A stretch of DNA of 64,000 nt from JABFRJ01 sp031374735 (GCA_031374735.1 JANMGQ010000156.1:11729-75728); one strand, 5' to 3'. Counted from the first letter of the stretch, positions 1 through 9,428 are shown. Translations and numbers: made by a program. Notes: generated by a model from the letters alone, not told the origin.

Positions 1-120
1 GAGATGATCGTCACAGTGCTGGACGGCCTAGCCAAGAACGGTGACACGGGCGATGCACAAGTCGAAAACCGCATCCGCGACCGTGCGATGACGCTGTGCG
101 AGCGCTTCCCGATTTATTGA
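1..120 (+). CDS. glyA: serine hydroxymethyltransferase, C-terminal end (partial)
   Basis: The window opens inside a plus-strand reading frame that ends at the TGA at 118-120. The last 39 residues end in TLCERFPIY, preceded by an alternating charged/helical stretch (EMIVTVLDGLAKNGD). This resembles the C-terminus of bacterial serine hydroxymethyltransferases, which end in an R-x-x-V-x-x-L-x-x-R-F-P-I-Y type motif. The enzyme interconverts serine and glycine with tetrahydrofolate in the cytosol. Only the tail is visible, so the PLP site cannot be checked and the assignment rests on this end motif. Confidence 0.6.
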   Translation, partial: EMIVTVLDGLAKNGDTGDAQVENRIRDRAMTLCERFPIY

Positions 121-181
121 GCCGTCTGTGCGGGCAAGTGCACGGTCTGGCCCGCATATAATGCCAGCGGTGACGGATCCG

Positions 182-386
182 CCTCCCCCCAACTGTCATG
201 GCCGGCACAAGGCGCCCTGTGCCGGCCACCCATTCTGCAACGCACGCATCTGGTTGCCATTACGTAACGACGGCTCAACGCTGCAGAGACCGTCGCGGCC
301 GTCTCGCACTGGGCGGCCGGGACAAGCCCGGCCATGGCAGCGGGAGGAACAGGTCGCCAGTCAGAAATTTTATTCGCTGGTACAAC
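182..386 (+). repeat. dispersed palindromic repeat, unit 1 (hairpin family A plus tail)
   Basis: A degenerate copy of the repeat seen better at 20.3 and 56.3 kb. The left arm at 191-205 and right arm at 328-342 are imperfect inverted copies of CACTGTCATGGCCGG, flanked by C-rich and G-rich runs. An inner hairpin (GCCGGCACA against TGTGCCGGC) lies near the left end. Seventeen nt beyond the right arm is the tail at 360-386, beginning GTCAGAAATTTT and, three bases later, CGCTGGTACAA. The tail ends 5 nt from the stop codon of the convergent L,D-transpeptidase gene. Confidence 0.75.
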
Positions 387-390
387 ACGA

Positions 391-2175
391 TCAAAAATTG
401 AAGATCTTCTTCATCCAATCGCCGACGGGATCGCCGTTTTGCTGCCGCTCCTTGCGGAACGCGATGGTGCCAGAACGCGGCGGCGCTTTCTCGCTCTCGA
501 TTTTTGGCTGCTCGATCAGGTGTTGTTTGCCTTCGAGGCCGAGGTGCACCTTTTTCTCGTGCGCATAGATGTCGCTGAAGGTCTTGAGGGTTCCCTCGTC
601 ATCCACATGCGCTGTGAAGTACGTGATATGGATCGGCACCTTCTTGTTCAGGCGGATCTCGTTGTTCTCCGGGCCCGAGACTGCCAGCTGGTTCACCTGT
701 TCGCGCGTCATCTTTCGATCATGCGACAGCAGCAGCTCGGCGAACTTGAGCGGGTCGCGCACACGCATGCAGCCGTGGCTGTAGGCACGGCTTGAATGTT
801 CAAACAGCGGTTTTTGTGGCGTGTCGTGCATGTATACGTCGTGCTTGTTCGGAAACAAGAATTTCACCACGCCAAGCGCATTGCCGGCGCCCGGCGGCTG
901 AAACACATGGAACGCCCGCAGGTCCGTCGTCGTCCAATCGACCGACGCCGGATCGACCTCTTTGCCATTATAGGCGGCGCGCAACCCGGCTTTGGCGAGC
1001 GAGCCAGGATTGCGGGCGAGCTGCGGCTGCAGCTCCTTCCACTTGATGCTCTCGGGCACGTTCCAGAACGGCTTGAATACAACCAGCGTCATCTCGTCCG
1101 AGAAGACCGGCGTCGGCGTATCGGGTCGGCCGGTGACGATGCGCTCCGCGTGGATGAGCTTGCCGTCGCGATACATGCGTGTGGTGAACTCGGGAATGTT
1201 GTTCTGGATGAACGTTGTGCCCATGTCGGGCATCCAGCGCCACATCTCCATGTTGGCGAGCAGCTTTTTCTCGAGCTGCGCATTGGTCAAAGGCGCAGGC
1301 GCGACGGGGCCCTTTTTAGCCGTGGCCTTGGCGGCGGTTTGCCCGGCCGGCGGTTCAGAGGCGGGGGCTGGAGGGGCGCTGGCGATCGCAAGGCTCTGGC
1401 CGGTCTTCACGGCGAGGTACTTCAGCCGCAGGCGCTCAAACTGCGGATGAGACGGGTGCAGCGAGCGGATGTAGGTGTCAGGCTTGGCGGCATTGCCAAG
1501 TTCGGTCAACACACTGGCCGGCTCATAGACTTGCGCCTTACGGTCGATCAGCTTGCTCAGCGAGGTCGGGTCCATCCGGTCACCGCGGGCGTGGCGCGCG
1601 TAGGCCAGGGCTGCGAGCGACAGCGTGCTCTCAGCCTCAATCAGCTGGATAGTTGTCGGCTTGCCGTTCCAGCTTTCGGCCGGCAGTTTATAGGCTGAGG
1701 CCTGCAGACCATAGCTGTCGGCGCTCTTGATCTCGCTCATCAGCGCGATGGCTTCCGGCGTGAAACCATCCTCGCTCACCCAGAGCGGGGCGCCTTGGCG
1801 GGCATCATAGACCTTGACGGCCGCATCGCGGTCGGCGCGCGATCTGGCATCGGCCGGTTTCATCGCCCTCAGGCGGGCCGTCAGATCAGGCCCGAGGGTA
1901 AACGCGGGTTTGTCCGGCGTGGCTGTCGCTTGAACGGGCGCGGGCTGGGCCGGGGCGGGCGCTTTCTCGGCTTCCGCGGGAGCTGCCGGCTCAGGCTTCG
2001 GTTCAGCGGTCGTTGCGGTCGGTGATGTGGTTACGGGCGGCTGCGGGGGCCAATTCAACCCGACGGGCGGTGGCAATCCGGCGGCCGCGTCCGGCGGCGA
2101 TGCCGCCTGTGCCGCGTAGCCCGTTACCAATCCACCCAGGGCCGCGGCCGTGGCGAGCGCATGCCGGAAACGCAT
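391..2175 (-). CDS. L,D-transpeptidase family protein (YcbB-like)
   Basis: Predicted periplasmic cell-wall enzyme that forms 3-3 peptidoglycan cross-links or attaches proteins to the wall. The 594-residue product starts with a signal peptide (MRFRHALATAAALGG...AAQA), then a Pro/Ala-rich linker to about residue 90. A middle region resembles the peptidoglycan-binding scaffold of the YcbB group. A C-terminal YkuD catalytic domain follows. The domain carries MHDTP and SHGCMRV at about residues 465-471, which supply the catalytic Cys and its His/Arg partners. The start at 2175 is chosen over an in-frame one at 2193 because GGGAGAG lies at the right distance upstream. The gene is monocistronic and its 3' end abuts a dispersed repeat. 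Confidence 0.9.
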   Translation of the reverse strand: MRFRHALATAAALGGLVTGYAAQAASPPDAAAGLPPPVGLNWPPQPPVTTSPTATTAEPKPEPAAPAEAEKAPAPAQPAPVQATATPDKPAFTLGPDLTARLRAMKPADARSRADRDAAVKVYDARQGAPLWVSEDGFTPEAIALMSEIKSADSYGLQASAYKLPAESWNGKPTTIQLIEAESTLSLAALAYARHARGDRMDPTSLSKLIDRKAQVYEPASVLTELGNAAKPDTYIRSLHPSHPQFERLRLKYLAVKTGQSLAIASAPPAPASEPPAGQTAAKATAKKGPVAPAPLTNAQLEKKLLANMEMWRWMPDMGTTFIQNNIPEFTTRMYRDGKLIHAERIVTGRPDTPTPVFSDEMTLVVFKPFWNVPESIKWKELQPQLARNPGSLAKAGLRAAYNGKEVDPASVDWTTTDLRAFHVFQPPGAGNALGVVKFLFPNKHDVYMHDTPQKPLFEHSSRAYSHGCMRVRDPLKFAELLLSHDRKMTREQVNQLAVSGPENNEIRLNKKVPIHITYFTAHVDDEGTLKTFSDIYAHEKKVHLGLEGKQHLIEQPKIESEKAPPRSGTIAFRKERQQNGDPVGDWMKKIFNF

Positions 2176-2193
2176 AGGTACTCTCCCTGACAA

Positions 2194-2500
2194 CCAGTTC
2201 AGCCTAGTGCACCGCGTGGGTGAAATCCAGAAGTCGATCGTCGACCATTACGATTGAAATGCCTGTGGAAGCAGACCGTGGCGAAATTGGAACAACGGGC
2301 TCGTGTCCATACCCGTTGTCATGCCAGCACTTCCGCCTGTTGCGGCATATTGGGGGACTCATGCGGGTTGCCGTCCGCCGTGCCCCAACGTGACCCCGCC
2401 ACCAAATGGTCAACAAATCGTTGACAGGTGTGTCTGCCGGGCGCACGTACCGCAGCCTGTTCCCGGTGTGTGTTTCGCTGTGCTGGGCCCGGAGTATGTG
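2194..2500. other. gene-free region upstream of the first retropepsin-like gene
   Basis: About 300 nt between the divergent L,D-transpeptidase and aspartic protease genes. It must hold both promoters, but no confident -35/-10 pair or operator stands out. An open frame runs from 2303 into the downstream gene. Its predicted residues are Pro/Cys-rich and unlike the family, so it is treated as non-coding. Confidence 0.5.
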
Positions 2501-3208
2501 ATGCGTCTGGGATCGTCTTTTGTCGGCTTGGTCGTCGCCACGGCCATGGCTTTGTACGCGCCAGAGATCGAGGCGGCGTCCGGCCTCGATGTGCGCGAAC
2601 TCGTTGTTGTCACTGGTGTTATTGCGGCAACCGCGTTTGTCGCCACCCTCCTCCTGTCGCGTGACCGCCTTGAGCTGGTGCGCTCGGTCCGTGGCTTTGC
2701 AGCTGGCCTCATGTTCGCCACCGCTTTGGTTGCCGGTTACAACTACCGCTTTGACATTGTTTCGGCCGTCCATCGGGTCACGGGCGAATATGTGCAGCGC
2801 CCTTCGACGCTCCGCGCCAACGCAGAGCCCGATGGCGACAATGCTGTGCGCATCCGCCGCCGACCGGACGGCCACTTTATCGCCCGCACCGAGATCGACG
2901 GCTTCGCCATGCCCATGTTGATCGACACGGGCGCCTCGACCGTGGTGCTGAAGCCCGCAGATGCCCAGCGTCTGGGCATCGATGTCGATCGTCTGCGTTA
3001 CACGGTACCAGTGCAGACGGCGAACGGCACCACGTACGCGGCGGCTGTGAAGCTCCGCTCGTTGGCCGTTGGGCCGATCCTGGTCCAGGACGTCGACGCC
3101 TTGGTGTCCAAGCCCGGAACTTTGCGCGACAGCCTGCTTGGTATGACTTTCTTAAACAGATTGCGGTCATATGAATTTGCGGGAGAGTATTTGACGTTGC
3201 GCATCTAG
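2501..3208 (+). CDS. TIGR02281 family clan AA (retropepsin-like) aspartic protease
   Basis: A 235-residue membrane-anchored protein with an N-terminal hydrophobic segment, another near residues 25-45, and a single retropepsin-like domain at about residues 125-230. The catalytic motif LIDTGAST followed by VVLKPADAQRLGID is intact, and the C-terminal SLLGMTFLNRL matches the family's G-M-(T/S)-F-L motif. Such proteins act as homodimers because each subunit gives one aspartate. Substrates are unknown. The ATG at 2501 is preceded by GGAG at 2491-2494, whereas an upstream frame-compatible start lacks this. A paralogue follows 61 nt downstream. Confidence 0.85.
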   Translation: MRLGSSFVGLVVATAMALYAPEIEAASGLDVRELVVVTGVIAATAFVATLLLSRDRLELVRSVRGFAAGLMFATALVAGYNYRFDIVSAVHRVTGEYVQRPSTLRANAEPDGDNAVRIRRRPDGHFIARTEIDGFAMPMLIDTGASTVVLKPADAQRLGIDVDRLRYTVPVQTANGTTYAAAVKLRSLAVGPILVQDVDALVSKPGTLRDSLLGMTFLNRLRSYEFAGEYLTLRI

Positions 3209-3269
3209 GCTTTGCCTTGGGCGCAGCGCGCGAGTGGCTCCTGTTTGTTCTCTGCGTATCGAGGCATCC

Positions 3270-3836
3270 ATGGCACTGTCAAACGGTGGCCGGAGCATAT
3301 TGGGCGATTTGGCCGGCTGGGCCATGGCGATCATTCTTGGCATCGCCGCCATCGTTTATGCGCCCGAAATCAAGATAGCGGGTTACGCCCTGTTCGGTCT
3401 GCAGCCGCCGGCTCGCACCATCGCAACGGCGACCACGCCAGAACGCAAGTCCGACACCGGCAGCCGCAACACGGCTGAGCTTCGCGTCGGCGACAACGGC
3501 CACTTCTTCACGCCCGCTGAAATCAATGGTCGCCGCATCGACGTCATGGTCGACACGGGTGCCTCCATCGTGGCGCTGACCTACGATGATGCGGTTGCCA
3601 TCGGTGTTGGGCCAGCATCAAGCGAATTCACCCATCAGGTCTCAACCGCCAACGGGGTGGCCCGCGTTGCCCCGGTCACGCTCGATCGGGTGATGATCGG
3701 CGACATCCTGGTGCGCAATGTTCAGGCCGCCGTGATCGAACGTGGGAAACTGAAAACGACGCTGCTTGGCAACTCGTTCCTCAGCCGCCTCCACCGCTAC
3801 GAGATGCGCAACGGACGCATGTTGCTCGAAGAGTAA
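3270..3836 (+). CDS. TIGR02281 family clan AA aspartic protease, second copy
   Basis: A 188-residue paralogue of the preceding gene: one N-terminal transmembrane segment (LAGWAMAIILGIAAIVY), a short linker and a retropepsin-like domain. The catalytic motif MVDTGASIVAL is at about residues 93-103 and the C-terminal motif is LLGNSFLSRL. The start at 3270 has GAGG 6-9 nt upstream; a start at 3234 in the same frame lacks a ribosome binding site. The two genes probably form an operon and could give homo- or heterodimeric proteases, which is inference. Confidence 0.85.
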   Translation: MALSNGGRSILGDLAGWAMAIILGIAAIVYAPEIKIAGYALFGLQPPARTIATATTPERKSDTGSRNTAELRVGDNGHFFTPAEINGRRIDVMVDTGASIVALTYDDAVAIGVGPASSEFTHQVSTANGVARVAPVTLDRVMIGDILVRNVQAAVIERGKLKTTLLGNSFLSRLHRYEMRNGRMLLEE

Positions 3837-3858
3837 AACGAGCGACGCGTGGTCCGCG

Positions 3859-4824
3859 TCAGATGATCGGCGCGCGGCAGCACCGCACGGTGCGCCCGCC
3901 GCCCTGGTTGCGCATGGGCTGTGGCGCTTGGCAGGCCTCGGTCGCAAATGAACAGCGCGCCTGGAATGCGCAACCGGCCGGCAGGTTCAAGAGCGACGGC
4001 GTCATGCCTGGAATCTGCGCCAGCCGTTCGCCGCGCTTGTTGTGGCTCGGCACAGAACCGATCAGTCCCTGCGTGTAGGGATGCAGCGGCTTGGCGATGA
4101 TCGCATCCGTCGGCCCACTTTCGACGATGCGGCCTGCGTACATGACGACGAGCCGATCAGCGAGAGCCGACACGACGGCCAGATCATGCGTGATCCAGAT
4201 TAACGCGGTCTTGGTCTCCCGTGCGAGGCGCTGGGCCTCCGCCAGGATCTGGGCCTGAATGGTGACATCGAGTGCAGTCGTCGGCTCATCGGCAATGATC
4301 AGATCGGGCTTGTTGAGCATGGCGATGGCAATCGCAACGCGCTGACGCATGCCGCCCGACAACTCATGCGGATAGGCTTTCAGGCGGCTCTCAGGCGCGG
4401 AGATGCCAGTCATGACGAGGGCGTTTGCGGCGATCTCCAGCGCCTGTTTGCGCGACACGTCCTGATGCGCCAGCACCGTTTCAACCATCTGCGTGTCGAT
4501 GCGCAGAACCGGGTTGAGCGTCATCATCGGGTCCTGGAAAATCATCGCAATGCGGTTGCCCCGCAGCGCCTGTAGACGCGCCGGCGCAGCCCTTGTCAGG
4601 TCCTCGCCCTGAAAGCGGATGGAGCCCGACACGATGCGGCCGGGCGCGTCGATGAGGCCGAGGATCGAAAAGCCGGTGATCGATTTGCCCGAGCCCGATT
4701 CACCAACGATGCCAAGCACCTCGCCTGCGGCCACCTCGAACGACACGCCATCGACGGCCTTGACGACACCTGCCTTGGTGAAGAAGTGGGTCGCAAGATC
4801 TGTCACTGTGAGCGTTGGGGACAT
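3859..4824 (-). CDS. dipeptide/oligopeptide ABC transporter ATP-binding protein (OppD/DppD type)
   Basis: A 321-residue ATPase that would power peptide or nickel uptake with permease and binding-protein partners. Walker A is GESGSGKS (about residues 42-49), the signature is LSGGMRQRVAIA and Walker B is DLIIADEPTTALD. The C-terminal Cys-containing segment (CAFQARCSFATEAC) is the OppD/DppD hallmark. The start at 4824 (MSPTLT) is preferred because the longer start at 4854 falls beside the hisD terminator and has no ribosome site. No permease, binding-protein or DppF gene is adjacent; the only related permease in the window is at 53.3 kb. Confidence 0.88.
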   Translation of the reverse strand: MSPTLTVTDLATHFFTKAGVVKAVDGVSFEVAAGEVLGIVGESGSGKSITGFSILGLIDAPGRIVSGSIRFQGEDLTRAAPARLQALRGNRIAMIFQDPMMTLNPVLRIDTQMVETVLAHQDVSRKQALEIAANALVMTGISAPESRLKAYPHELSGGMRQRVAIAIAMLNKPDLIIADEPTTALDVTIQAQILAEAQRLARETKTALIWITHDLAVVSALADRLVVMYAGRIVESGPTDAIIAKPLHPYTQGLIGSVPSHNKRGERLAQIPGMTPSLLNLPAGCAFQARCSFATEACQAPQPMRNQGGGRTVRCCRAPII

Positions 4825-4841
4825 ACGTCGTTTTCGAGCGG

Positions 4842-4876
4842 CAGCCGAAAACAATCAAGCGCCTTGGGCGCTTGGA
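4842..4876 (-). terminator. rho-independent terminator of hisD
   Basis: Perfect 8-bp stem (4856-4863 with 4867-4874, CAAGCGCC/GGCGCTTG, 3-nt loop). On the minus strand it is followed by a T-rich run (TTGATTGTTTTCGG). It lies 76 nt after the hisD stop codon. Confidence 0.7.
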
Positions 4877-4951
4877 GCACTTGGCAAGCCAATCGCATGA
4901 ACAAAAACCTCGTCCTCCCGCACAAGCAAGGCCGCGCCGGAACACAGAGCG

Positions 4952-6253
4952 TCACGCGTTCAACCCCAACCGAATGGCAACCGACCGACGATGCGCATCG
5001 AGCCCCTCGGCAGTCGCGAGCGTCATAGCCGCAGGTGCGAGTGCGCGCAGCGCTGGCTCGGTCAGTCGCAAAATCGAGGTACGCTTCATAAAGTCGAGCA
5101 CGCCGAGGCCCGAGGCAAAGCGCGCCGATCGCGCCGTCGGCAGTACGTGATTCGAGCCCGACACGTAGTCGCCGATCACTTCAGGCGTGTGCGCGCCGAG
5201 GAAGATGGCGCCAGCGTTGCGGATGCGCGCGGCGAGCGCCTCGCCACCGTCCTTCGTCGCGATTTCCAGATGCTCCGCCGCGATCCGATCGGCGAGCGGC
5301 ACCGCTTCGTCGAGATGGCTGACCACGATGATGGCGCCAAACGTCGCCCAGCTCTCGGCCGCAATACTTTCGCGCGACAGCAGCTTCAATTGCCGCTCCA
5401 CCGCAGCCGCGACGCGATCGGCCAGTGCTGCATCATCCGTGATCAAGATCGATTGCGCGCTCGCGTCATGCTCCGCTTGGGCCAAGAGATCAGCGGCGAT
5501 CCACTCGGGATTGGCTGACGCGTCGGCGATCACGAGCACTTCGCTCGGGCCCGCGATCGAGTCGATACCGACGGTGCCGAACACCTGCCGCTTGGCCGCC
5601 GCCACATAGGCGTTGCCGGGACCAACAATCTTGGCGACCGGACGCACACTCTGCGTGCCATAGGCGAATGCTGCAACGGCCTGTGCGCCGCCGATGCGAT
5701 AAATCTCGTCGACACCAGCAATACGCGCCGCAGCCAACACCAGCGGATTGAGCACCCCGCGCATGGCCGGCACGCACATCGCGACCCGGGGGACACCGGC
5801 CACCTTCGCCGGAACCGCGTTCATAAGCACGGAACTTGGATAGCTCGCTTGCCCACCCGGTACATAAAGGCCGACCGCCTCGATCGCCGTCCAGCGCGAA
5901 CCGAGATCGACCCCGGCCGAGTCCGTATAGCGGTCGTCCCTCGGCAACTGGCGCGCATGGTGGCTGCGGATGCGCTCGGCGGCAAACTCAAGCGCTGCAC
6001 GTGTCGCATCGTCCGCCGACCGAAACGCGGCTTGGATCTCGCTGTCAGGAACACGAATGCCAAACACATCGAGGTCGAGCAAATCGAATGTCGCCGTCAG
6101 CTCCTGCAGGGCGCGATCCCCGCGTGCCCTGACATCGGCGATGATGGCGCGCACACGCGCATCGACGTCCTCTGACACCTCGCGCTTGGTGGTCAGAAAA
6201 GCCGCGAACTGGGCTTCGAAACCCTCGGCTGTCGTCGACAATCGGAGAACCAT
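4952..6253 (-). CDS. hisD: histidinol dehydrogenase
   Basis: Cytosolic zinc enzyme that performs the last two NAD-dependent oxidations of histidine synthesis, L-histidinol to L-histidine. The 433-residue length is normal. Recognisable blocks are GPGNAYVAAAKRQVFG, GPSEVLVIAD, LLAQAEHD (zinc-ligand region) and GSNHVLPT near the C-terminus. No other his genes are in the window. The gene is followed by a clear terminator, so the ABC ATPase downstream is probably a separate transcript. Confidence 0.97.
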   Translation of the reverse strand: MVLRLSTTAEGFEAQFAAFLTTKREVSEDVDARVRAIIADVRARGDRALQELTATFDLLDLDVFGIRVPDSEIQAAFRSADDATRAALEFAAERIRSHHARQLPRDDRYTDSAGVDLGSRWTAIEAVGLYVPGGQASYPSSVLMNAVPAKVAGVPRVAMCVPAMRGVLNPLVLAAARIAGVDEIYRIGGAQAVAAFAYGTQSVRPVAKIVGPGNAYVAAAKRQVFGTVGIDSIAGPSEVLVIADASANPEWIAADLLAQAEHDASAQSILITDDAALADRVAAAVERQLKLLSRESIAAESWATFGAIIVVSHLDEAVPLADRIAAEHLEIATKDGGEALAARIRNAGAIFLGAHTPEVIGDYVSGSNHVLPTARSARFASGLGVLDFMKRTSILRLTEPALRALAPAAMTLATAEGLDAHRRSVAIRLGLNA

Positions 6254-6446
6254 CGCGTGTCCGTTCGGTATCGGTTTTGAGCACCTCTACACGCGGTCCG
6301 CTCGAAGTGCCACGGCAGCGTCACGCTGAATGGTCGCGCAATCGAGGTCCCACTGTCGAGGTCATCTGGACCAACCCTATGCGAGGCTCTATAACCCCGT
6401 GAAACATCCGCCCGTACGTGGTGACGGATGACCCTGGGAGACTTTC

Positions 6447-7421
6447 ATGTTCGACCGTCGGACTTTGCTCGCCACTGGCGGCGCAGCGACCCTGTCTATC
6501 GTCCTTTCAATCTCCGTTGTCGCGCAGTCGATGCCCGCGCTGCAGATCTTCGTGCCGGCCGCACCGGGCGGTGGCTGGGATCAGACCGGCCGCACGATTG
6601 AAATGGCCATGCGTACGGATGGTATCGTAAAGGACTTCAAGTTTGAGCACGCCCCGGGTGCTGGCGGTGCCGTCGGTCTGCCGAAGTTCCTCGGCGCCAA
6701 GAAAGCCCAGCCGGACGCTATCCTAGTGGGTGGCATGGTCATGGTTGGCTCGCTGATCGCCAACAAGAGCCCCGTCAAGATGACCGACCTCACGCCCATT
6801 GCGCGGCTAACAGGCGAAGCGCAGGTCGTCGTGGTTCCCGCGGAATCGCCGTTCAAGTCCATGGCCGACCTGATGGCGGCTTTCAAAGCCGATCCGGCCA
6901 AGGTCTCGTGGGCCGGCGGCTCCGCTGGCGGTACCGATCACATCATGGCCGGAATGATCGCGCGTGCAGCCGGCGTCGAGCCGAAGAAAGTTGCTTACGT
7001 CGCCTTCGCAGGTGGCGGCCCGGCACAGGCCGCGTTGCTCGGCAATCAAGTCAGCGCCGGCATCTCCGGCTATGGCGAATTTTCTGAACAAATCAAGGCC
7101 GGCAAACTGCGTGCACTCGCGATTTCGGCCGATAAGCGCCTCGCTGGCGCCGACACAGTCCCAACCCTGAAGGAACAGGGCGTCGATGTCGTGTTGTTCA
7201 ATTGGCGCGGCGTCTTCGGCGCACCCGGCATCACGGCCGATCAGCGCAAGGCCCTGGTCGACGTCGTCGTGAAGATGACGGAAGGCCCAACCTGGAAGAG
7301 TGAGCTGGTCAAAAAGGATTGGACGCCGATCCTGCTCACCGGCGACGATTTCGGCAAGTATCTCGACACTGAAATCACCCGCATCACGGGCATTCTGGTC
7401 GACCTCGGTCTCGCACAGTAG
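6447..7421 (+). CDS. tctC: tripartite tricarboxylate transporter substrate-binding protein
   Basis: Periplasmic solute receptor of the Bug/TctC family, 324 residues, with an N-terminal signal peptide (MFDRRTLLATGGAATLS...VVAQ). The binding-protein fold is indicated by FVPAAPGGGWDQTGR near the mature N-terminus, where the beta-strand loop holds the carboxylate, and by the later TDHIMAGMIARAAG and YGEF blocks. GGGAG lies just upstream of the ATG. It is the first gene of a tctC-tctB-tctA operon. The ligand cannot be told from sequence; family members bind citrate, tricarballylate and other carboxylates. Confidence 0.95.
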   Translation: MFDRRTLLATGGAATLSIVLSISVVAQSMPALQIFVPAAPGGGWDQTGRTIEMAMRTDGIVKDFKFEHAPGAGGAVGLPKFLGAKKAQPDAILVGGMVMVGSLIANKSPVKMTDLTPIARLTGEAQVVVVPAESPFKSMADLMAAFKADPAKVSWAGGSAGGTDHIMAGMIARAAGVEPKKVAYVAFAGGGPAQAALLGNQVSAGISGYGEFSEQIKAGKLRALAISADKRLAGADTVPTLKEQGVDVVLFNWRGVFGAPGITADQRKALVDVVVKMTEGPTWKSELVKKDWTPILLTGDDFGKYLDTEITRITGILVDLGLAQ

Positions 7422-7446
7422 GCGTTACATTTGGGGTGGGGGGCAC

Positions 7447-7917
7447 ATGTCTGCAAAACCGGCATGGGATGACACGCTGCTCGGCGTTGTCATCCTGGTC
7501 TTCGCGGCTGTCGTTGCCTGGCAGACGTCGATTATCCCGTTGAACGCCATCTACGCGAAGGTCGGGCCGAATGTGATCCCATGGTTGCTGGCAGGGATGC
7601 TTGGCCTTCTCGGTTTGGTTCTAACCGTCCAGGGACTGCGTGGCGGCTGGCCCCATGAAGAGGCGCCCGGCGATTATGACTGGCCCGCCATCGGTTGGCT
7701 TGGCGGTGGTCTCGCAATCAACGCAGCGCTGATCGAGATCGCGGGCTTTATCCTCTGCGCCACGGTGCTGTTCGTTTTCACGGCACGCGCCTTCAAGAGC
7801 ACGACGCCGTTGCGCGACACCGCCATCGGCCTCGCGCTGGCTCTCGTGTCTTATGTCGGTTTCGACCGCATTCTTGGCTATAAGATCGGCACTGGGCTGA
7901 TCGAGAGGTTCATCTAA
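7447..7917 (+). CDS. tctB: tripartite tricarboxylate transporter small membrane subunit
   Basis: A 156-residue protein with four predicted transmembrane helices, the expected size and topology for TctB. The start at 7447 (MSAKPAWDD) follows a G-rich ribosome site and leaves a 25-nt gap after tctC. A longer open frame from 7300 overlaps tctC and is discarded. The stop codon overlaps the tctA start by one base (TAATG), so translation is coupled. It forms the integral membrane complex with TctA. Confidence 0.92.
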   Translation: MSAKPAWDDTLLGVVILVFAAVVAWQTSIIPLNAIYAKVGPNVIPWLLAGMLGLLGLVLTVQGLRGGWPHEEAPGDYDWPAIGWLGGGLAINAALIEIAGFILCATVLFVFTARAFKSTTPLRDTAIGLALALVSYVGFDRILGYKIGTGLIERFI

Positions 7918-9428
7918 TGGAGACCCTCTCGGCCCTGATGCAAGGCTTCGCGATCGCGCTGACGCCTTGGAACCTGATGTGGTGCTTCGTCGGCGTTACA
8001 CTTGGCACGGCCATCGGTGTCTTGCCGGGCCTCGGGCCAGCGCTGACCATCGCGCTGCTGTTGCCCATCACCTACAAGGTCGATGCCACGGCGGCGTTCA
8101 TTCTCTTTGCCGGCATCTACTACGGCGCCATGTACGGCGGCTCGACCACGTCGATCCTGCTCAACACACCCGGCGAAAGCGCGTCCATCGTCACGGCGCT
8201 TGAAGGCAACAAGATGGCCCGCAAGGGGCGTGCGGGCGCGGCGCTATCGACGGCTGCCATCGGCTCGTTTGTGGCTGGCACCATCGGCACCATCGGCCTG
8301 ACGTTCATTGCCGTCCCGATCGTCAACTTCGCCCTCAAGTTTGGGCCAGCCGAATACTTTTCGCTCGCCATCCTGGCCTTTGTCGCGGTTTCGGCCGTAC
8401 TCGGCAACTCCGCGGTTCGCGGGCTGGCCAGCCTGGCCGTGGGCATATTCCTCGGCATGATCGGCATCGACCAGCAGACGGGGCAGGCGCGCTTCACATT
8501 TGGCGTCACCGAACTCTACGATGGCATCAACGTCATTGTCGTGGCGGTCGGCCTGTTTGCCGTCGGCGAGACACTGTACCTCGCCGCATTCAAACGTAAG
8601 GCAGACAGCGTTGAAGTGCTGTCGGTGACGGATTCGATCTGGCTGACCGCTGAGGATTGGTCGCGGTCGTGGAAGGCGTGGATCAGGGGCTCGCTCATAG
8701 GTTTCCCAATCGGTGCCATGCCGGCGGGCGGCGCGGAAATTCCAACGTTTCTGTCCTACTATCTCGAAAAGAAGCTGTCGAAACACCCGGAAGAATTCGG
8801 CCACGGCGCCATCGAAGGCGTCGCCGGGCCGGAGGCCGCCAACAACGCGTCGGCGGCCGGCGTGCTTGTCCCCATGCTGGCACTCGGCCTGCCGACCTCG
8901 GCGACAGCTGCCATTATGCTGTCGGCGTTCCAGAGCTACGGCATCAATCCTGGCCCGACACTGTTCACCACACAGGGCGCGCTGGTGTGGGGGCTGATCG
9001 CGAGCCTCTACGTCGGCAACGTCATGCTGCTGGTGTTGAACCTGCCGCTTGTGTCGCTGTGGGTGAAGATGCTGCACATTCCAGAGCGCTGGCTCTATGG
9101 CGGCATCCTGATGTTTGCGACCATCGGCACCTATGGCATCAGTCGCTCGGCCATTGACCTGCTGCTGCTCTACACCATGGGCATCATGGGCTTCTTCATG
9201 CGCAGGTTCGATTTTCCGACCGCACCGATCATCATCGGCATGATCCTCGGCCCCATGGCGGAGCAGTCGTTCCGACAAGCCATGACCATTTCCAACGGCG
9301 ATCTCAGCATCTTCGTCACCAAGCCGCTGTCTCTCACGCTGTTGCTGCTTGCGCTTGCGGCTGTGATTGGCCCAGCCCTCTGGCGGATGGTCGCCGCACG
9401 GCGTGGTGGCCCGATCGCCTCCCAATGA
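7917..9428 (+). CDS. tctA: tripartite tricarboxylate transporter large membrane subunit
   Basis: A 503-residue polytopic inner-membrane protein with about 11-12 hydrophobic helices. Family motifs are present: GVLPGLGPALTIALLLP at about residues 38-54 and GGSTTSILLNTPGES near residue 80. A second GLPTSATAAIMLSAF block lies at about residues 325-340. It should translocate the carboxylate captured by TctC, probably driven by the ion gradient. Translational coupling to tctB and the terminator downstream complete a classic three-gene operon. Confidence 0.96.
   Translation: METLSALMQGFAIALTPWNLMWCFVGVTLGTAIGVLPGLGPALTIALLLPITYKVDATAAFILFAGIYYGAMYGGSTTSILLNTPGESASIVTALEGNKMARKGRAGAALSTAAIGSFVAGTIGTIGLTFIAVPIVNFALKFGPAEYFSLAILAFVAVSAVLGNSAVRGLASLAVGIFLGMIGIDQQTGQARFTFGVTELYDGINVIVVAVGLFAVGETLYLAAFKRKADSVEVLSVTDSIWLTAEDWSRSWKAWIRGSLIGFPIGAMPAGGAEIPTFLSYYLEKKLSKHPEEFGHGAIEGVAGPEAANNASAAGVLVPMLALGLPTSATAAIMLSAFQSYGINPGPTLFTTQGALVWGLIASLYVGNVMLLVLNLPLVSLWVKMLHIPERWLYGGILMFATIGTYGISRSAIDLLLLYTMGIMGFFMRRFDFPTAPIIIGMILGPMAEQSFRQAMTISNGDLSIFVTKPLSLTLLLLALAAVIGPALWRMVAARRGGPIASQ

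Noticed and set aside
8244..9425. 393-codon minus-strand open frame
   Set aside because: It runs antisense over tctA, which has the full family motifs and normal spacing to tctB; the antisense product is His/Arg/Asp-rich without a fold.
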